Assembly (NCBI GenBank): GCA_001314655.1
Contig: LJSF01000007.1
Span: 124,001-188,000, forward strand
Direction of reading: 5' to 3'
Length of the DNA stretch: 64,000 nt
Source: Rhodobacteraceae bacterium HLUCCA08
GTDB taxonomy: Bacteria; Pseudomonadota; Alphaproteobacteria; Rhodobacterales; Rhodobacteraceae
The notes beneath the pieces are model-generated. The model searched no databases. It had not been told where the DNA came from and was given only the letters and a program-made list of their open reading frames with translations. The translations under genes and the position numbers were made by a program. Shown piece by piece: positions 50,114 through 58,391 of the stretch (positions within the stretch are counted from its first letter, which is position 1; each line of letters opens with the position of its first letter).

Positions 50114-51054
50114 CGGCCCTCGCGCGGGCGCAGGACGCCGAAGGCGCGGGTGCCGTCGGCCCAGTGCAGCACCGGCAGGACCAGCCGCCGCAGCCCGACG
50201 AAGGCCCCGGTCAGCAGCACCGACAGCACCGCCGATTTCGGCACCTCGCGCAGCAGGTAGCGGCGGATCGCCGGCAGGTCCATCCGGCCCAGCTGGATCA
50301 CGTCGTCGCCGCGGTCGTAATCCAGCTGCGCGGCGCAGAAATCGTTGACGGCCCCGTCGCGATGCTTGGGCGCGGCGTCCCAGGTCTTTTTCAGATCGTC
50401 CGAGCCGCCGGTATAGGCGTTCTCGATCACGAACCGCGCCTCGTCGAACCGGGCGTCATCGCCCACGCCGAAGACATGGCGGTGGTCGGCCATGATCCGG
50501 CGCGCGAGCAGAAGGTGGCTCAGCCGGCGCCGGCCGGCCTCGGGTCCCGGCCAGATGTCGGAAAACATGCTCGATACCATCCCCACCACCGCCGGCACCT
50601 GGGTCACGTTCGACACCCAGAGCGGGCGGAACTGGTGGCGCACGAACAGCAGGAAACAGGTCAGCCCATAGAGCACCCAGGACAACCCGCCCGAGCGTTG
50701 ATCGGGATCGACCATGACCAGGCCCAGATGCAGCACCTCGGTCGGTTCGGGCGGGGTGTCGACCTGCATCAGCGCCAGCGCGTTGAAGGCGATGGGCCTG
50801 CCGTCGGGCTGGCTGACCAGGGTGACGATGGTCTGTTCCATCCGGGCCGGATCGCCGGAAAACACGCCATAGGTCAGGTCGCCCTGGCCCAGCGTGCGCG
50901 CCGCCACCGCGCGCAGATCGGCGGACAAGGCCTGCAGCGCCTCGGGCGCCATCCACAGGCCCGGACGCTCGACGATCCGCACGACCCGCCCGCCCGAGCG
51001 CAGGGTCACATCCATGTAGCGCCGCCGCAGCGCGCGCAGAACCGTGCCGATCAT
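50110..51054 (-). CDS. GNAT-like putative acyltransferase, unknown function
   Basis: A 314-residue protein. The stretch PTEVLHLGLVMVDPDQRSGGLSWVLYGLTCF (residues ~103-133) has the strand-loop-helix layout of the GNAT acyl-CoA site, preceded by a VSQPDGRPIAFNALALM strand. The rest, including a basic N-terminus (MIGTVLRALRRRYMDVTL) and the QLDYDRGDDVIQLGR part near residue 250, matches nothing I know. It begins the operon with the ThiF-like gene; transcription starts at or before 51054, where a 70-base gap separates it from fdsD. Confidence 0.55.
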   Translation of the reverse strand: MIGTVLRALRRRYMDVTLRSGGRVVRIVERPGLWMAPEALQALSADLRAVAARTLGQGDLTYGVFSGDPARMEQTIVTLVSQPDGRPIAFNALALMQVDTPPEPTEVLHLGLVMVDPDQRSGGLSWVLYGLTCFLLFVRHQFRPLWVSNVTQVPAVVGMVSSMFSDIWPGPEAGRRRLSHLLLARRIMADHRHVFGVGDDARFDEARFVIENAYTGGSDDLKKTWDAAPKHRDGAVNDFCAAQLDYDRGDDVIQLGRMDLPAIRRYLLREVPKSAVLSVLLTGAFVGLRRLVLPVLHWADGTRAFGVLRPREGR

Positions 51055-51126
51055 ACCGCCTCACGCAACCTGCCGGGCATTCGCGCGCACGCTAAGCGGG
51101 TGATCCGGCGGGGGCAAGCCCGTCGC

Positions 51127-51339
51127 CTACAGGCAGGCCCGCGCCGCCCCTTCGCGGGCCAGCGGCGTCAGGCCACTGGCCGCCTCCCGGCGCAGGATCT
51201 CGGCCATCTGGCCACGCATCCGCGGCTCCCAGAATTCGATCAGATGGGCGGCGACGGCGCCGGCCTTGTCCGCTTCGGGCTGGCTGTCAAAGAAGGTGGC
51301 GATCTGGTTGGCCATGCGGACCAGCTTGTCAGGCTGCAT
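51127..51339 (-). CDS. fdsD: Formate dehydrogenase delta subunit
   Basis: A 70-residue protein: QPDKLVRMANQIATFFDSQPEADKAGAVAAHLIEFWEPRMR and LAREGAARAC match the FdsD family. It is the last gene of the fds operon and overlaps the end of fdhD by about 10 bases. FdsD is needed for full activity of NAD-dependent Mo-formate dehydrogenase in related bacteria and is found as a subunit in the complex. Confidence 0.9.
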   Translation of the reverse strand: MQPDKLVRMANQIATFFDSQPEADKAGAVAAHLIEFWEPRMRGQMAEILRREAASGLTPLAREGAARACL

Positions 51340-52057
51340 CGGCGGTGATCCTTTCGGCATGGGTGAAGGTGTCGAACCGGTCGTCGCGGGCGCGCGCGAC
51401 AAGGGTGATGCCGGCACGGTCGGCGGTTTCGACCGCCAGCGTCGTGGGGGCCGACACGGCGATCACGACGCCGGCCCCGGCCATCGCCGCCTTCTGCACC
51501 ATCTCGACCGAAACGCGGCTGGTCAGGACGATCGCGCCCCGGGAACACTCGCCCACGGCACCGATCAGCTTGTCCAGCGCATTGTGCCGGCCCACATCCT
51601 CGCGCACCGCCACAAGCCCCTGGCCGGGCACGAAAAACCCGGCGGCATGGACGGCGCGGGTGCGGTCGTGCAGCGGCTGGGCATCGCGCAACGCGGCCAG
51701 AGCGGCGGCGATGTCGGCGGCGCCCAGCCTGATCCCCGGGCCCACGGCCGGCACGTCGCGCAGCGCCTCTTCCAGGCTGTCGATCCCGCACAGCCCGCAG
51801 CCCACCGGCCCGGCCATCGCCCGGCGCCTTGCGGCCAGCCGGGCCTCGGCGGCCTCGGCCAGCCAGATCCGGACCTCGACCCCGCGCGGATGGTCGAGCA
51901 CCTCCAGCCGTTCCAGCTCGGCCCCGCGGGCGATCCCCTCGGTCCGGGTGAAGCCGCGGCCGAAATCCTCCAGGTCGGCGGGTGTGGCCATCATCACCGC
52001 CTGGGTGGAGCCGTTGTAGACCAGCGCCACCGGCACCTCTTGCGGCAGTTCGGTCAT
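51329..52057 (-). CDS. fdhD: Formate dehydrogenase accessory sulfurtransferase
   Basis: A 242-residue FdhD/FdsC protein, which delivers sulfur to the Mo-bisMGD cofactor. The key GPVGCGLCGIDS motif is at residue ~83, and FGRGFTRTEGI, HAAGFFVPGQGLVAVREDVGRHNALDKLIG and LTSRVSVEMVQKAAMAG are family segments. Its start overlaps the fdsA stop (ATGA), so insertion of sulfur can follow synthesis of the catalytic subunit. Confidence 0.93.
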   Translation of the reverse strand: MTELPQEVPVALVYNGSTQAVMMATPADLEDFGRGFTRTEGIARGAELERLEVLDHPRGVEVRIWLAEAAEARLAARRRAMAGPVGCGLCGIDSLEEALRDVPAVGPGIRLGAADIAAALAALRDAQPLHDRTRAVHAAGFFVPGQGLVAVREDVGRHNALDKLIGAVGECSRGAIVLTSRVSVEMVQKAAMAGAGVVIAVSAPTTLAVETADRAGITLVARARDDRFDTFTHAERITADAA

Positions 52058-54948
52058 TCCGCCGCCGGCAGGATGCGCCGCGCCCGGGCGGCCTGGGCGG
52101 CGTAATCCTCCTGCCAGGCGCTCGGCCCGTTGGACAGGCTGACCTGCACCGCCGTGACCTTGTATTCGGGGCAGTTCGTGGCCCAGTCGGAATGATCGGT
52201 GGTGATCACGTTGGCCTGCGTGTCCGGGTGGTGGAAGGTGGTATAGACCACGCCCGGCGCCACGCGGCTGGTGATCGTCGCCCGCAAGCTGGTTTCGCCC
52301 GACCGGCTGGCCAGCCGCACCCAGGCGCCCTCGGTCACGCCGCGCTGTTCGGCATCATGGGGATGGATCTCCAGCAGATCCTCCGCGTGCCAGCGGCTGT
52401 TCTCGGTCCGCCGGGTCTGGGCGCCGACATTGTATTGCGACAGGATCCGCCCGGTGGTCAGCAGCAACGGGAAACGCGGCCCGGTCCGTTCGTCGGTGGG
52501 CACGTATTCGGTGACCATGAACCGCCCCCGGCCGCGCACGAAGCCGTCCACATGCATGATCGGAGAGCCCTCGGGCGTCGCCGCGTTGCAGGGCCATTGC
52601 ACGCTGCCCTTTTCCTCCAGCATCTCGTAGCTGACGCCGGCGAAGCTGGGCGTGGTCGCCGCGATCTCGTCCATCACCTGGGCCGGATGGGTATAGGTCC
52701 AGCCCGCGCCCATGGCATTGGCCAGAAGCTGCGTCACCTCCCAATCGGCATGGCCGTTGCGGGGCGCCATCACCCGGCGCACCCGGTTGATCCGGCGTTC
52801 GGCATTGGTGAAGGTGCCGTCCTTTTCCAGGAAGGTGGAGCCGGGCAGGAACACATGGGCGTAATTCGCCGTCTCGTTCAGGAACAGGTCATGGACGATG
52901 ACGCAGTCCATCGCCGCCAGCCCGGCCGACACATGTTTCGTGTCCGGGTCCGACTGCAGGATATCCTCGCCCTGGATGTAGATGCCGCGGAACGTGCCCT
53001 CGACCGCCGCATCCAGCATGTTGGGGATCCGCAATCCCGGCTCGGCATCCAGTTCGGCGCCCCAGATCTTCTCGAAGACCTCGCGGGTGGCGTCGTCGCT
53101 GACATGGCGGTAGCCCGGCAATTCATGCGGGAACGACCCCATGTCGCAGGCGCCCTGGACGTTGTTCTGCCCGCGCAGCGGGTTCACCCCGACCCCGGGC
53201 CGGCCGATATTGCCGGTCATCATCGCCAGGTTGGCGATCGCCATGACCGTGGTCGAGCCCTGGGAATGTTCGGTCACGCCCAGCCCGTAATAGATCGCGC
53301 CATTGCCGCCGGTGGCGAACAGCCGTGCGGCGGCGCGCAGATCATCGGCCGGCACGCCGGTCAGCATCCCGACCGCCTCGGGGGAATGGCGCGGATCGGC
53401 GGCGAAGGCCGCGTAGTGCTGGAACTCGTCCCAGTCGCAGCGGTCGCGGATGAAGGCCTCGTCCATCAGCCCTTCGGTGACGATCACATGGGCCATGGCG
53501 GTCAGCACGGCGACGTTCGTGCCGGGCTTCAGCGGCAGGTGATGGGCGGCCTCGACATGGGCCGAGCGCACCAGGTCGATCCGGCGCGGGTCGATCACGA
53601 TCAGCTTCGCGCCGGCCCGCAGCCGCTTTTTCAGGCGGCTGGCGAAAACCGGATGCCCGTCGGTCGGGTTGGCGCCGATCACGATCACCACATCCGTGTG
53701 CTCGACGCTGTCGAAATCCTGGGTGCCCGCAGAGGTGCCGAAGGTGGTCTTGAGCCCGTAGCCCGTGGGCGAATGGCAGACCCGGGCGCAGGTATCGGTG
53801 TTGTTGTTGCCGAAGACCGCGCGGATCATCTTCTGCACCAGGAAGGTTTCCTCGTTGGTGCAGCGGCTCGACGTGATGCCGCCGATCGCGCGCACCCCAT
53901 GCGCAGCCTGGATCGCCCGCAGCTTGGTCGCGGCGAACCCGATCGCCTCGTCCCAGCTGACCTCGCGCCAGGGCTGGTCGATGCTGTCGCGGATCATCGG
54001 GTTCAGCACCCGGTCGGCATGATTGGCATAGCCCCAGGCGAAACGGCCCTTGACGCAGCTGTGGCCCCGGTTCGCCTTGCCGTGCTTGTAGGGCACCATC
54101 CGGACCAGCTGATCGCCGTTCAGCTCGGCCTTGAAGCTGCACCCGACCCCGCAATAGGCGCAGGTGGTCACCACCGACCGTTCCGGCGTGCCCATCTCGA
54201 TCACGCTTTTCTCCTGCAGGGTCGCGGTCGGGCAGGCCTGGACACAGGCGCCGCAGGACACGCAATCGGAGGCCATGAAATCATCCGATCCGGCCCCGGC
54301 CTTGACCCGGCTGTCGAAGCCGCGCCCCTCGATGGTCAGCGCGAAGGTGCCCTGGACCTCCTCGCAGGCCCGCACGCAGCGCGAACAGACGATGCATTTG
54401 GACGGGTCATAGGTGAAATAGGGGTTGCTGTCGTCGGCCGGAATATAGCGCGCATTGGGCTGATCGCCGGTGCGTTGTTCGAAATGGTTGTCAAGGCCGC
54501 CGCCCTCGGGCGCGGCATAGCGCACGTCGCGCAGGCCGACCATGCCGGCCATGTCCTGCAATTCGCAATCGCCATTGGCGGCACAGGTCAGGCAATCCAG
54601 GGGGTGATCGGAAATGTACAATTCCATCACCCCTTTTCGCAGTTTCTGCACCTTGGAAGATTGCGTACGGACAATCATCCCTTCGGCCACCGGCGTGGTG
54701 CAGGAGGCCGGGGTGCCGCGCCGCCCCTCGATCTCGACGACGCAAAGCCGGCAGGACCCGAAGGCTTCGACGCTGTCGGTCGCGCACAGTTTCGGCACCG
54801 CGATCCCGGCCTCGGCCGCCGCGCGCATCACCGAGGTCCCTTCGGGCACGCTCACCACGACGCCGTCGATCACCAGGCTGACCGGGGCGCCGACGCGCGC
54901 GGGCGTGCCGTAATCACGGTCATCCCAGGGAATGATGAAATCCTTCAT
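52054..54948 (-). CDS. fdsA: NAD-dependent formate dehydrogenase, molybdenum catalytic subunit
   Basis: A 964-residue alpha subunit oxidising formate to CO2. From the N-terminus: a [2Fe-2S] ferredoxin domain (CATDSVEAFGSCRLCVVE), the His-Cys cluster motif (HPLDCLTCAANGDCEL), two ferredoxin-type [4Fe-4S] motifs (CIVCSRCVRACE and CVSCGACVQAC), CAYCGVGCSFK near the Mo domain, and the active-site CARVCHSPTGYGL. A molydopterin-dinucleotide-binding C-terminus follows (GRILSQYNVG). It passes electrons to FdsG/FdsB and NAD. An intergenic repeat (54964-54993) precedes the start. Confidence 0.95.
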   Translation of the reverse strand: MKDFIIPWDDRDYGTPARVGAPVSLVIDGVVVSVPEGTSVMRAAAEAGIAVPKLCATDSVEAFGSCRLCVVEIEGRRGTPASCTTPVAEGMIVRTQSSKVQKLRKGVMELYISDHPLDCLTCAANGDCELQDMAGMVGLRDVRYAAPEGGGLDNHFEQRTGDQPNARYIPADDSNPYFTYDPSKCIVCSRCVRACEEVQGTFALTIEGRGFDSRVKAGAGSDDFMASDCVSCGACVQACPTATLQEKSVIEMGTPERSVVTTCAYCGVGCSFKAELNGDQLVRMVPYKHGKANRGHSCVKGRFAWGYANHADRVLNPMIRDSIDQPWREVSWDEAIGFAATKLRAIQAAHGVRAIGGITSSRCTNEETFLVQKMIRAVFGNNNTDTCARVCHSPTGYGLKTTFGTSAGTQDFDSVEHTDVVIVIGANPTDGHPVFASRLKKRLRAGAKLIVIDPRRIDLVRSAHVEAAHHLPLKPGTNVAVLTAMAHVIVTEGLMDEAFIRDRCDWDEFQHYAAFAADPRHSPEAVGMLTGVPADDLRAAARLFATGGNGAIYYGLGVTEHSQGSTTVMAIANLAMMTGNIGRPGVGVNPLRGQNNVQGACDMGSFPHELPGYRHVSDDATREVFEKIWGAELDAEPGLRIPNMLDAAVEGTFRGIYIQGEDILQSDPDTKHVSAGLAAMDCVIVHDLFLNETANYAHVFLPGSTFLEKDGTFTNAERRINRVRRVMAPRNGHADWEVTQLLANAMGAGWTYTHPAQVMDEIAATTPSFAGVSYEMLEEKGSVQWPCNAATPEGSPIMHVDGFVRGRGRFMVTEYVPTDERTGPRFPLLLTTGRILSQYNVGAQTRRTENSRWHAEDLLEIHPHDAEQRGVTEGAWVRLASRSGETSLRATITSRVAPGVVYTTFHHPDTQANVITTDHSDWATNCPEYKVTAVQVSLSNGPSAWQEDYAAQAARARRILPAAE

Positions 54949-54963
54949 GAACCCGACCCTTTC

Positions 54964-54993
54964 TTCATCTTGGCCGAAAAACTCCGGGGGGGC
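54964..54993 (-). repeat. Rhodobacterales-type intergenic repeat (copy 2)
   Basis: Read on the minus strand: CCCCCCGGAG-TTTTT-CGGCCAAGATGAAG, just before fdsA. It differs by a few bases from the copy at 29685-29713. In both places it precedes the next gene of an operon. Its wide recurrence in this order, as I recall it, suggests a dispersed element or a shared mRNA signal. Confidence 0.75.
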
Positions 54994-55064
54994 GCGATTG
55001 ATGCGCCATTGGCCCGAGCGACAGGGACGCCAGGGGCGACAGGGGCAGAGCCCCCCGGCGGATC

Positions 55065-55083
55065 GGATTTGCCCAGCAAATCC
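55065..55083 (-). other. Hairpin after fdsB
   Basis: GGATTTGC-CCA-GCAAATCC, a perfect 8-bp stem with a 3-base loop, lies 5 bases after the fdsB stop. There is no T-run, so it is probably an mRNA-stabilising or processing structure in the fdsB-fdsA gap rather than a terminator. Confidence 0.5.
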
Positions 55084-55087
55084 GGCA

Positions 55088-56584
55088 TCATTCCGCCGCC
55101 TCCCGCACGATCCCGAATTCCTCGGGGAAATGCCGCAAGGCGCTCAGCACCGGATAGGGCGTGAAACCGCCCAGCGCACAGAGCGATCCGTCGCGCATGG
55201 TCTCGCACAAATCCTCCAGCAGCGGCACCGCGCCCGAATCTCCGCCCCGGATCCGGTCGATCGTTTCGACCCCGCGCACCGCGCCGATCCGGCAGGGCGT
55301 GCATTTGCCGCAACTTTCCACGGCACAGAATTCCATCGCGAAACGTGCCAGCGCCCCCATATCGGCGCTGTCGTCGAAGACCACGATGCCGGCATGGCCG
55401 ATCAGACCGCCTTCGGCGTCGAAATCCTCGTAACCGAAGGGCGTGTCGAACTGGTCCGGCGCCATGTAGGCGCCCAGCGGCCCGCCGACCTGCACCGCCT
55501 TGACCGGGCGGCCCGATGCCGTGCCGCCGGCGATGTCGTTCACCAGCGCGCCCAGGGGCATGCCGAAGGCGGTCTCGAACAGCCCGCCATGGCGCACGTT
55601 CCCGGCGATCTGGATCGGCATCGTGCCGCGCGACCGGCCCAGGCCGAAACCGGCGTAGTGATCGGCGCCCTTTTCGAAGATCACCGGGATCGTCGCCAGG
55701 CTCAGCACGTTGTTGACCACGGTCGGCCGGCCCAGGAACCCCTCCAGCGCCGGCAGCGGCGGCTTGGCGCGGACCACGCCGCGCTTGCCCTCCAGGCTGT
55801 TGAGAAGCGAGGTTTCCTCGCCGCAGACATAGGCCCCGGCGCCGACCCGCACCTCCATGTCGAACGACCGCCCCGAGCCGAGCACATCGCCCAGAAGCCC
55901 CTCTGCCCGCGCGATGTCGATCGCCGCCTCCAGCACCGCGATCGCATCGGGGTATTCCGAGCGCAGGTAGACATAGCCCTGCCCCGCCCCGGTGCCGAGC
56001 CCGGCGATCACCATCCCCTCGATCAGCGAGAACGGATCGCCCTCGATGATCATCCGGTCGGCGAAGGTGCCGCTGTCGCCCTCATCGGCGTTGCAGACGA
56101 TATATTTGCGGTCGGCCTTGGCCTGCCGCACCGTGTCCCACTTGATGCCGGTCGGAAAGCCCGCCCCGCCGCGGCCGCGCAGACCGCTCTGCTTGACCTC
56201 GGTCACGATCTCGGCGTCGGACATGTCCAGCGCCCGGCGCAGGCCGGCCAGCCCGCCATGGGCGGCGTAATCGTCCAGCGACAGCGGGTCGATCAGCCCG
56301 CAGCGGGCAAAGGTCAGCCGGGTCTGGCGGGCGAAGAAGGGGATCGCCTCGACCGGGCCGAGGGTTTCGGCGGATCCGTCCAGGATCGCCGGCACATCGG
56401 CGGGGGTCGCCGGGCCATAGGCCAGGCGTTGCCCGTCGCGCTCCACCTCGACCAGCGGTTCCAGCCAGATCATGCCGCGGCTGCCGTTGCGGATCACCCG
56501 ATGGCCCGCGGCCTCGAAGGCGGCGGCGACCGCATCGGCGCCCAGGGCGCGGGCGGCGGCATCGCGGGGGACATAGATCCTCAT
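55088..56584 (-). CDS. fdsB: NAD-dependent formate dehydrogenase beta subunit (FMN/NADH)
   Basis: A 498-residue diaphorase subunit like NuoF with an N-terminal thioredoxin-like part. Seen: GLRGRGGAGFPTGIKWD (NAD/FMN region, ~170-186), CNADEGDSGTFADR (FMN), GAGAYVCGEETSLLNSLEGKRG and the [4Fe-4S] motif ESCGKCTPCRIG near residue 422. It takes electrons from FdsA/FdsG to NAD+. The start overlaps the fdsG stop. Confidence 0.94.
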   Translation of the reverse strand: MRIYVPRDAAARALGADAVAAAFEAAGHRVIRNGSRGMIWLEPLVEVERDGQRLAYGPATPADVPAILDGSAETLGPVEAIPFFARQTRLTFARCGLIDPLSLDDYAAHGGLAGLRRALDMSDAEIVTEVKQSGLRGRGGAGFPTGIKWDTVRQAKADRKYIVCNADEGDSGTFADRMIIEGDPFSLIEGMVIAGLGTGAGQGYVYLRSEYPDAIAVLEAAIDIARAEGLLGDVLGSGRSFDMEVRVGAGAYVCGEETSLLNSLEGKRGVVRAKPPLPALEGFLGRPTVVNNVLSLATIPVIFEKGADHYAGFGLGRSRGTMPIQIAGNVRHGGLFETAFGMPLGALVNDIAGGTASGRPVKAVQVGGPLGAYMAPDQFDTPFGYEDFDAEGGLIGHAGIVVFDDSADMGALARFAMEFCAVESCGKCTPCRIGAVRGVETIDRIRGGDSGAVPLLEDLCETMRDGSLCALGGFTPYPVLSALRHFPEEFGIVREAAE

Positions 56585-57039
56585 GCCAGCGCCTCCTCGA
56601 TCCTGGTCTCGTCGGCGCGCCCGATCAGCCGGTCATCGACCATCGCCGCCGGCCCGCAGGCGCACAGGCCCAGGCAATAGACAGCCTCGACCGTGACCCG
56701 GCCATCCGCCGTGGTCTCGCCCCAGCCGATGCCCAGCCTGCCCAGCACCCGGTCGGTCAGGGCATCGGCGCCGACCGACTGGCAGGCCTCGGACCGGCAG
56801 ATCTTGACCAAGTGCCGCCCGGCCGGGGCGTCGCGGAAATCGTGGTAGAAGCTGATCACGCCATGCAATTCGGCCCGGCTGATGTTCAGCGCGGCGGCGA
56901 TCACCGGCACGCTTGCCTCGGGGATGCAGCCATATTCCGCCTGCACATCATGCAGGATCGGCAGAAGCGGCCCCTCGCGGCCCGCATGGGCCTCCAGGAT
57001 CCGGGTCAGGCTGTCATCGGCGGCGGGCGTTTCGGCCAT
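56581..57039 (-). CDS. fdsG: NAD-dependent formate dehydrogenase gamma subunit ([2Fe-2S])
   Basis: A 152-residue thioredoxin-like ferredoxin of the NuoE family: LLPILHDVQAEYGCIPEASVPVIAAALNISRAELHGVISFYHDF, then four cluster cysteines in CRSEAC and CLGLCACGP. I chose the ATG at 57039, with an AGGGGA site 6 bases before it; an upstream ATG 13 codons away adds a basic stretch. First structural gene of the operon, after fdsR and the palindromic operator. Confidence 0.93.
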   Translation of the reverse strand: MAETPAADDSLTRILEAHAGREGPLLPILHDVQAEYGCIPEASVPVIAAALNISRAELHGVISFYHDFRDAPAGRHLVKICRSEACQSVGADALTDRVLGRLGIGWGETTADGRVTVEAVYCLGLCACGPAAMVDDRLIGRADETRIEEALA

Positions 57040-57112
57040 CGGGCATCCCCTTTTCGGTTCTGCCCCGGTCCTAGCCATATTGCACCGCGAATCAATATCG
57101 TTGTTTCGTTCC

Positions 57113-57133
57113 TTGATAGGCGTTTTCTATCAA
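57113..57133. promoter_or_regulatory. LysR-type operator upstream of fdsG
   Basis: TTGATAG-N7-CTATCAA is a perfect dyad placed about 75 bases before the fdsG start, overlapping the fdsR stop codon. The same core (GATAG-N7-CTATC) lies before fdsR at 58028-58044. Size and T-N11-A layout fit LysR-type sites, and the adjacent LysR gene is the obvious binder. Confidence 0.8.
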
Positions 57134-58014
57134 ACCCGCGCCAGCGCCCGCGCCTGGTCCAGCAAGGCGGCCAGCACCGGGGTCAGCGGATCGCGATAGG
57201 CGGCAACCAGGCCGATCCGGTGATGGGCGTCGGGCTCGACCACCGGCACCGCGCCCAGGTCGGGCCGGGCCAGGAACACCTCGGCGGCCTTGACCGGCAG
57301 GATCGTCGCCATGTTCGCCTCCAGCACATGCGAGACCAGCACGGTGATCGAGCTGCTTTCGACCCGCGGCACCGCCTCCACCCCGGCTTCGGCCAGGTGC
57401 TGGGTCACGATCCGGCGGTTCTGCATGTCGGGCGTCAGCAGGCACAGGTCCAGCGTGCCCAGCGCCGCCCAGGCGATCCGCCCCGCCGCCAGCGCCGGAT
57501 GGCCGGCCCGGGTGACCAGGACATAGCGTTCATCCTCGATCGGCACCGTGGTCACACGGCCCAGCGGTTCATTGTCCAGATAGGTCAGGCCCGCGTCGAT
57601 CTGCAGATTGTCCAGCATCGCCAGGATCTGCGCCGAGGTCCGCGACAGGATCGAGAACCGCACCCCCGGATGGTCCCGGGCGAACCCGCTGGTGAGTTCC
57701 GCCACCAGGGTCAGGGCGGTGGGAATGACGGCCAGCCGCAGATCGCCGGACAGGCCGACCCGGGCCGCGCGCATCTCGTCGCGAAAGGCTCGGGCATCGC
57801 CGACGATCCGCCGGGCCCAGTCCAGTGCCCGCTGCCCCTCGGGCGTCAGCCCGCGATAGCGCGAGCCGCGCCAGACCAGCATCACGCCCAGCTGATCCTC
57901 CAGCTGCTTGATTGCCGCCGACAGGGTCGGCTGGGTGACGCCCGAGGCCTCGGCGGCGCGGCCGAAATGCTCTTCCCGCGCCAGGGCGATGAACATTTCA
58001 AGCTTGTCGATCAT
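57130..58014 (-). CDS. fdsR: LysR family regulator of formate dehydrogenase
   Basis: A 294-residue LysR protein. The HTH is LEMFIALAREEHFGRAAEASGVTQPTLSAAIKQLEDQLG (residues ~5-43) and the sensor domain follows (LAVIPTALTLVAELTSGFARDHPGVRF, LTPDMQNRRIVTQHLAEAGVEA). It lies upstream of fdsGBA in the same orientation, 90 bases from fdsG, with one GATAG-N7-CTATC dyad before it and another before fdsG. Formate or a related metabolite is the probable effector. Confidence 0.88.
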   Translation of the reverse strand: MIDKLEMFIALAREEHFGRAAEASGVTQPTLSAAIKQLEDQLGVMLVWRGSRYRGLTPEGQRALDWARRIVGDARAFRDEMRAARVGLSGDLRLAVIPTALTLVAELTSGFARDHPGVRFSILSRTSAQILAMLDNLQIDAGLTYLDNEPLGRVTTVPIEDERYVLVTRAGHPALAAGRIAWAALGTLDLCLLTPDMQNRRIVTQHLAEAGVEAVPRVESSSITVLVSHVLEANMATILPVKAAEVFLARPDLGAVPVVEPDAHHRIGLVAAYRDPLTPVLAALLDQARALARV

Positions 58015-58027
58015 GGCGGCCCCCTTC

Positions 58028-58044
58028 GATAGACAAAGCCTATC
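58028..58044. promoter_or_regulatory. LysR-type operator upstream of fdsR
   Basis: GATAG-N7-CTATC starts 14 bases before the fdsR start. It repeats the core of the fdsG operator with an unrelated spacer, so it is likely an autoregulatory site for the same LysR protein. Confidence 0.75.
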
Positions 58045-58068
58045 AGAAACCGCGCCATCACGAAAAGG

Positions 58069-58380
58069 TCAGATCGCGATCAGCACCCGGCCGTCCTCGA
58101 TCTTCACCGGATAGGTGGTCAGGTTGACGCAGGCCGGGGCACGAAGGGCCGCGCCGCTGCGGTAATCGAAGGTCGCGTTGTGCTTGGGGCATTCGATCTC
58201 GTAATCCATCACCAGCCCCTCGGACAGGTGCACCTGTTCATGGGTGCACAGCCCGTCGGTGCAGAAGAAATCGCCCCCCGGCCCGTGATAGATCGCAAAG
58301 GTCCGGCCGTCATGGTCGAAGCGGATCACGTCCTCTTCGTCGATCTCGTCGGTGCCGCAGGCGTCGATCCAGTCGGTCAT
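58069..58380 (-). CDS. mocE: MocE-like Rieske [2Fe-2S] ferredoxin
   Basis: A 103-residue Rieske protein: TDWIDACGTDEIDEEDVIRFDHDGRTFAIY at the start, CTHEQVHLSEG and CPKHNATFDY as the Cys-x-His and Cys-x-x-His cluster motifs. It matches MocE ferredoxin, which pairs with the MocD desaturase-type oxygenase. The ATG at 58380 has a GGAG site 7 bases upstream; an ATG 5 codons upstream overlaps the mocD stop and is an alternative. It should pass electrons to the desaturase-like protein. Confidence 0.9.
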   Translation of the reverse strand: MTDWIDACGTDEIDEEDVIRFDHDGRTFAIYHGPGGDFFCTDGLCTHEQVHLSEGLVMDYEIECPKHNATFDYRSGAALRAPACVNLTTYPVKIEDGRVLIAI

Positions 58381-58391
58381 TCCCGTCTCCG

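Noticed and set aside
55065-55083. Hairpin after fdsB as a rho-independent terminator
   Set aside because: The stem is clear but no T-run follows on the transcribed strand and the operon continues into fdsA.
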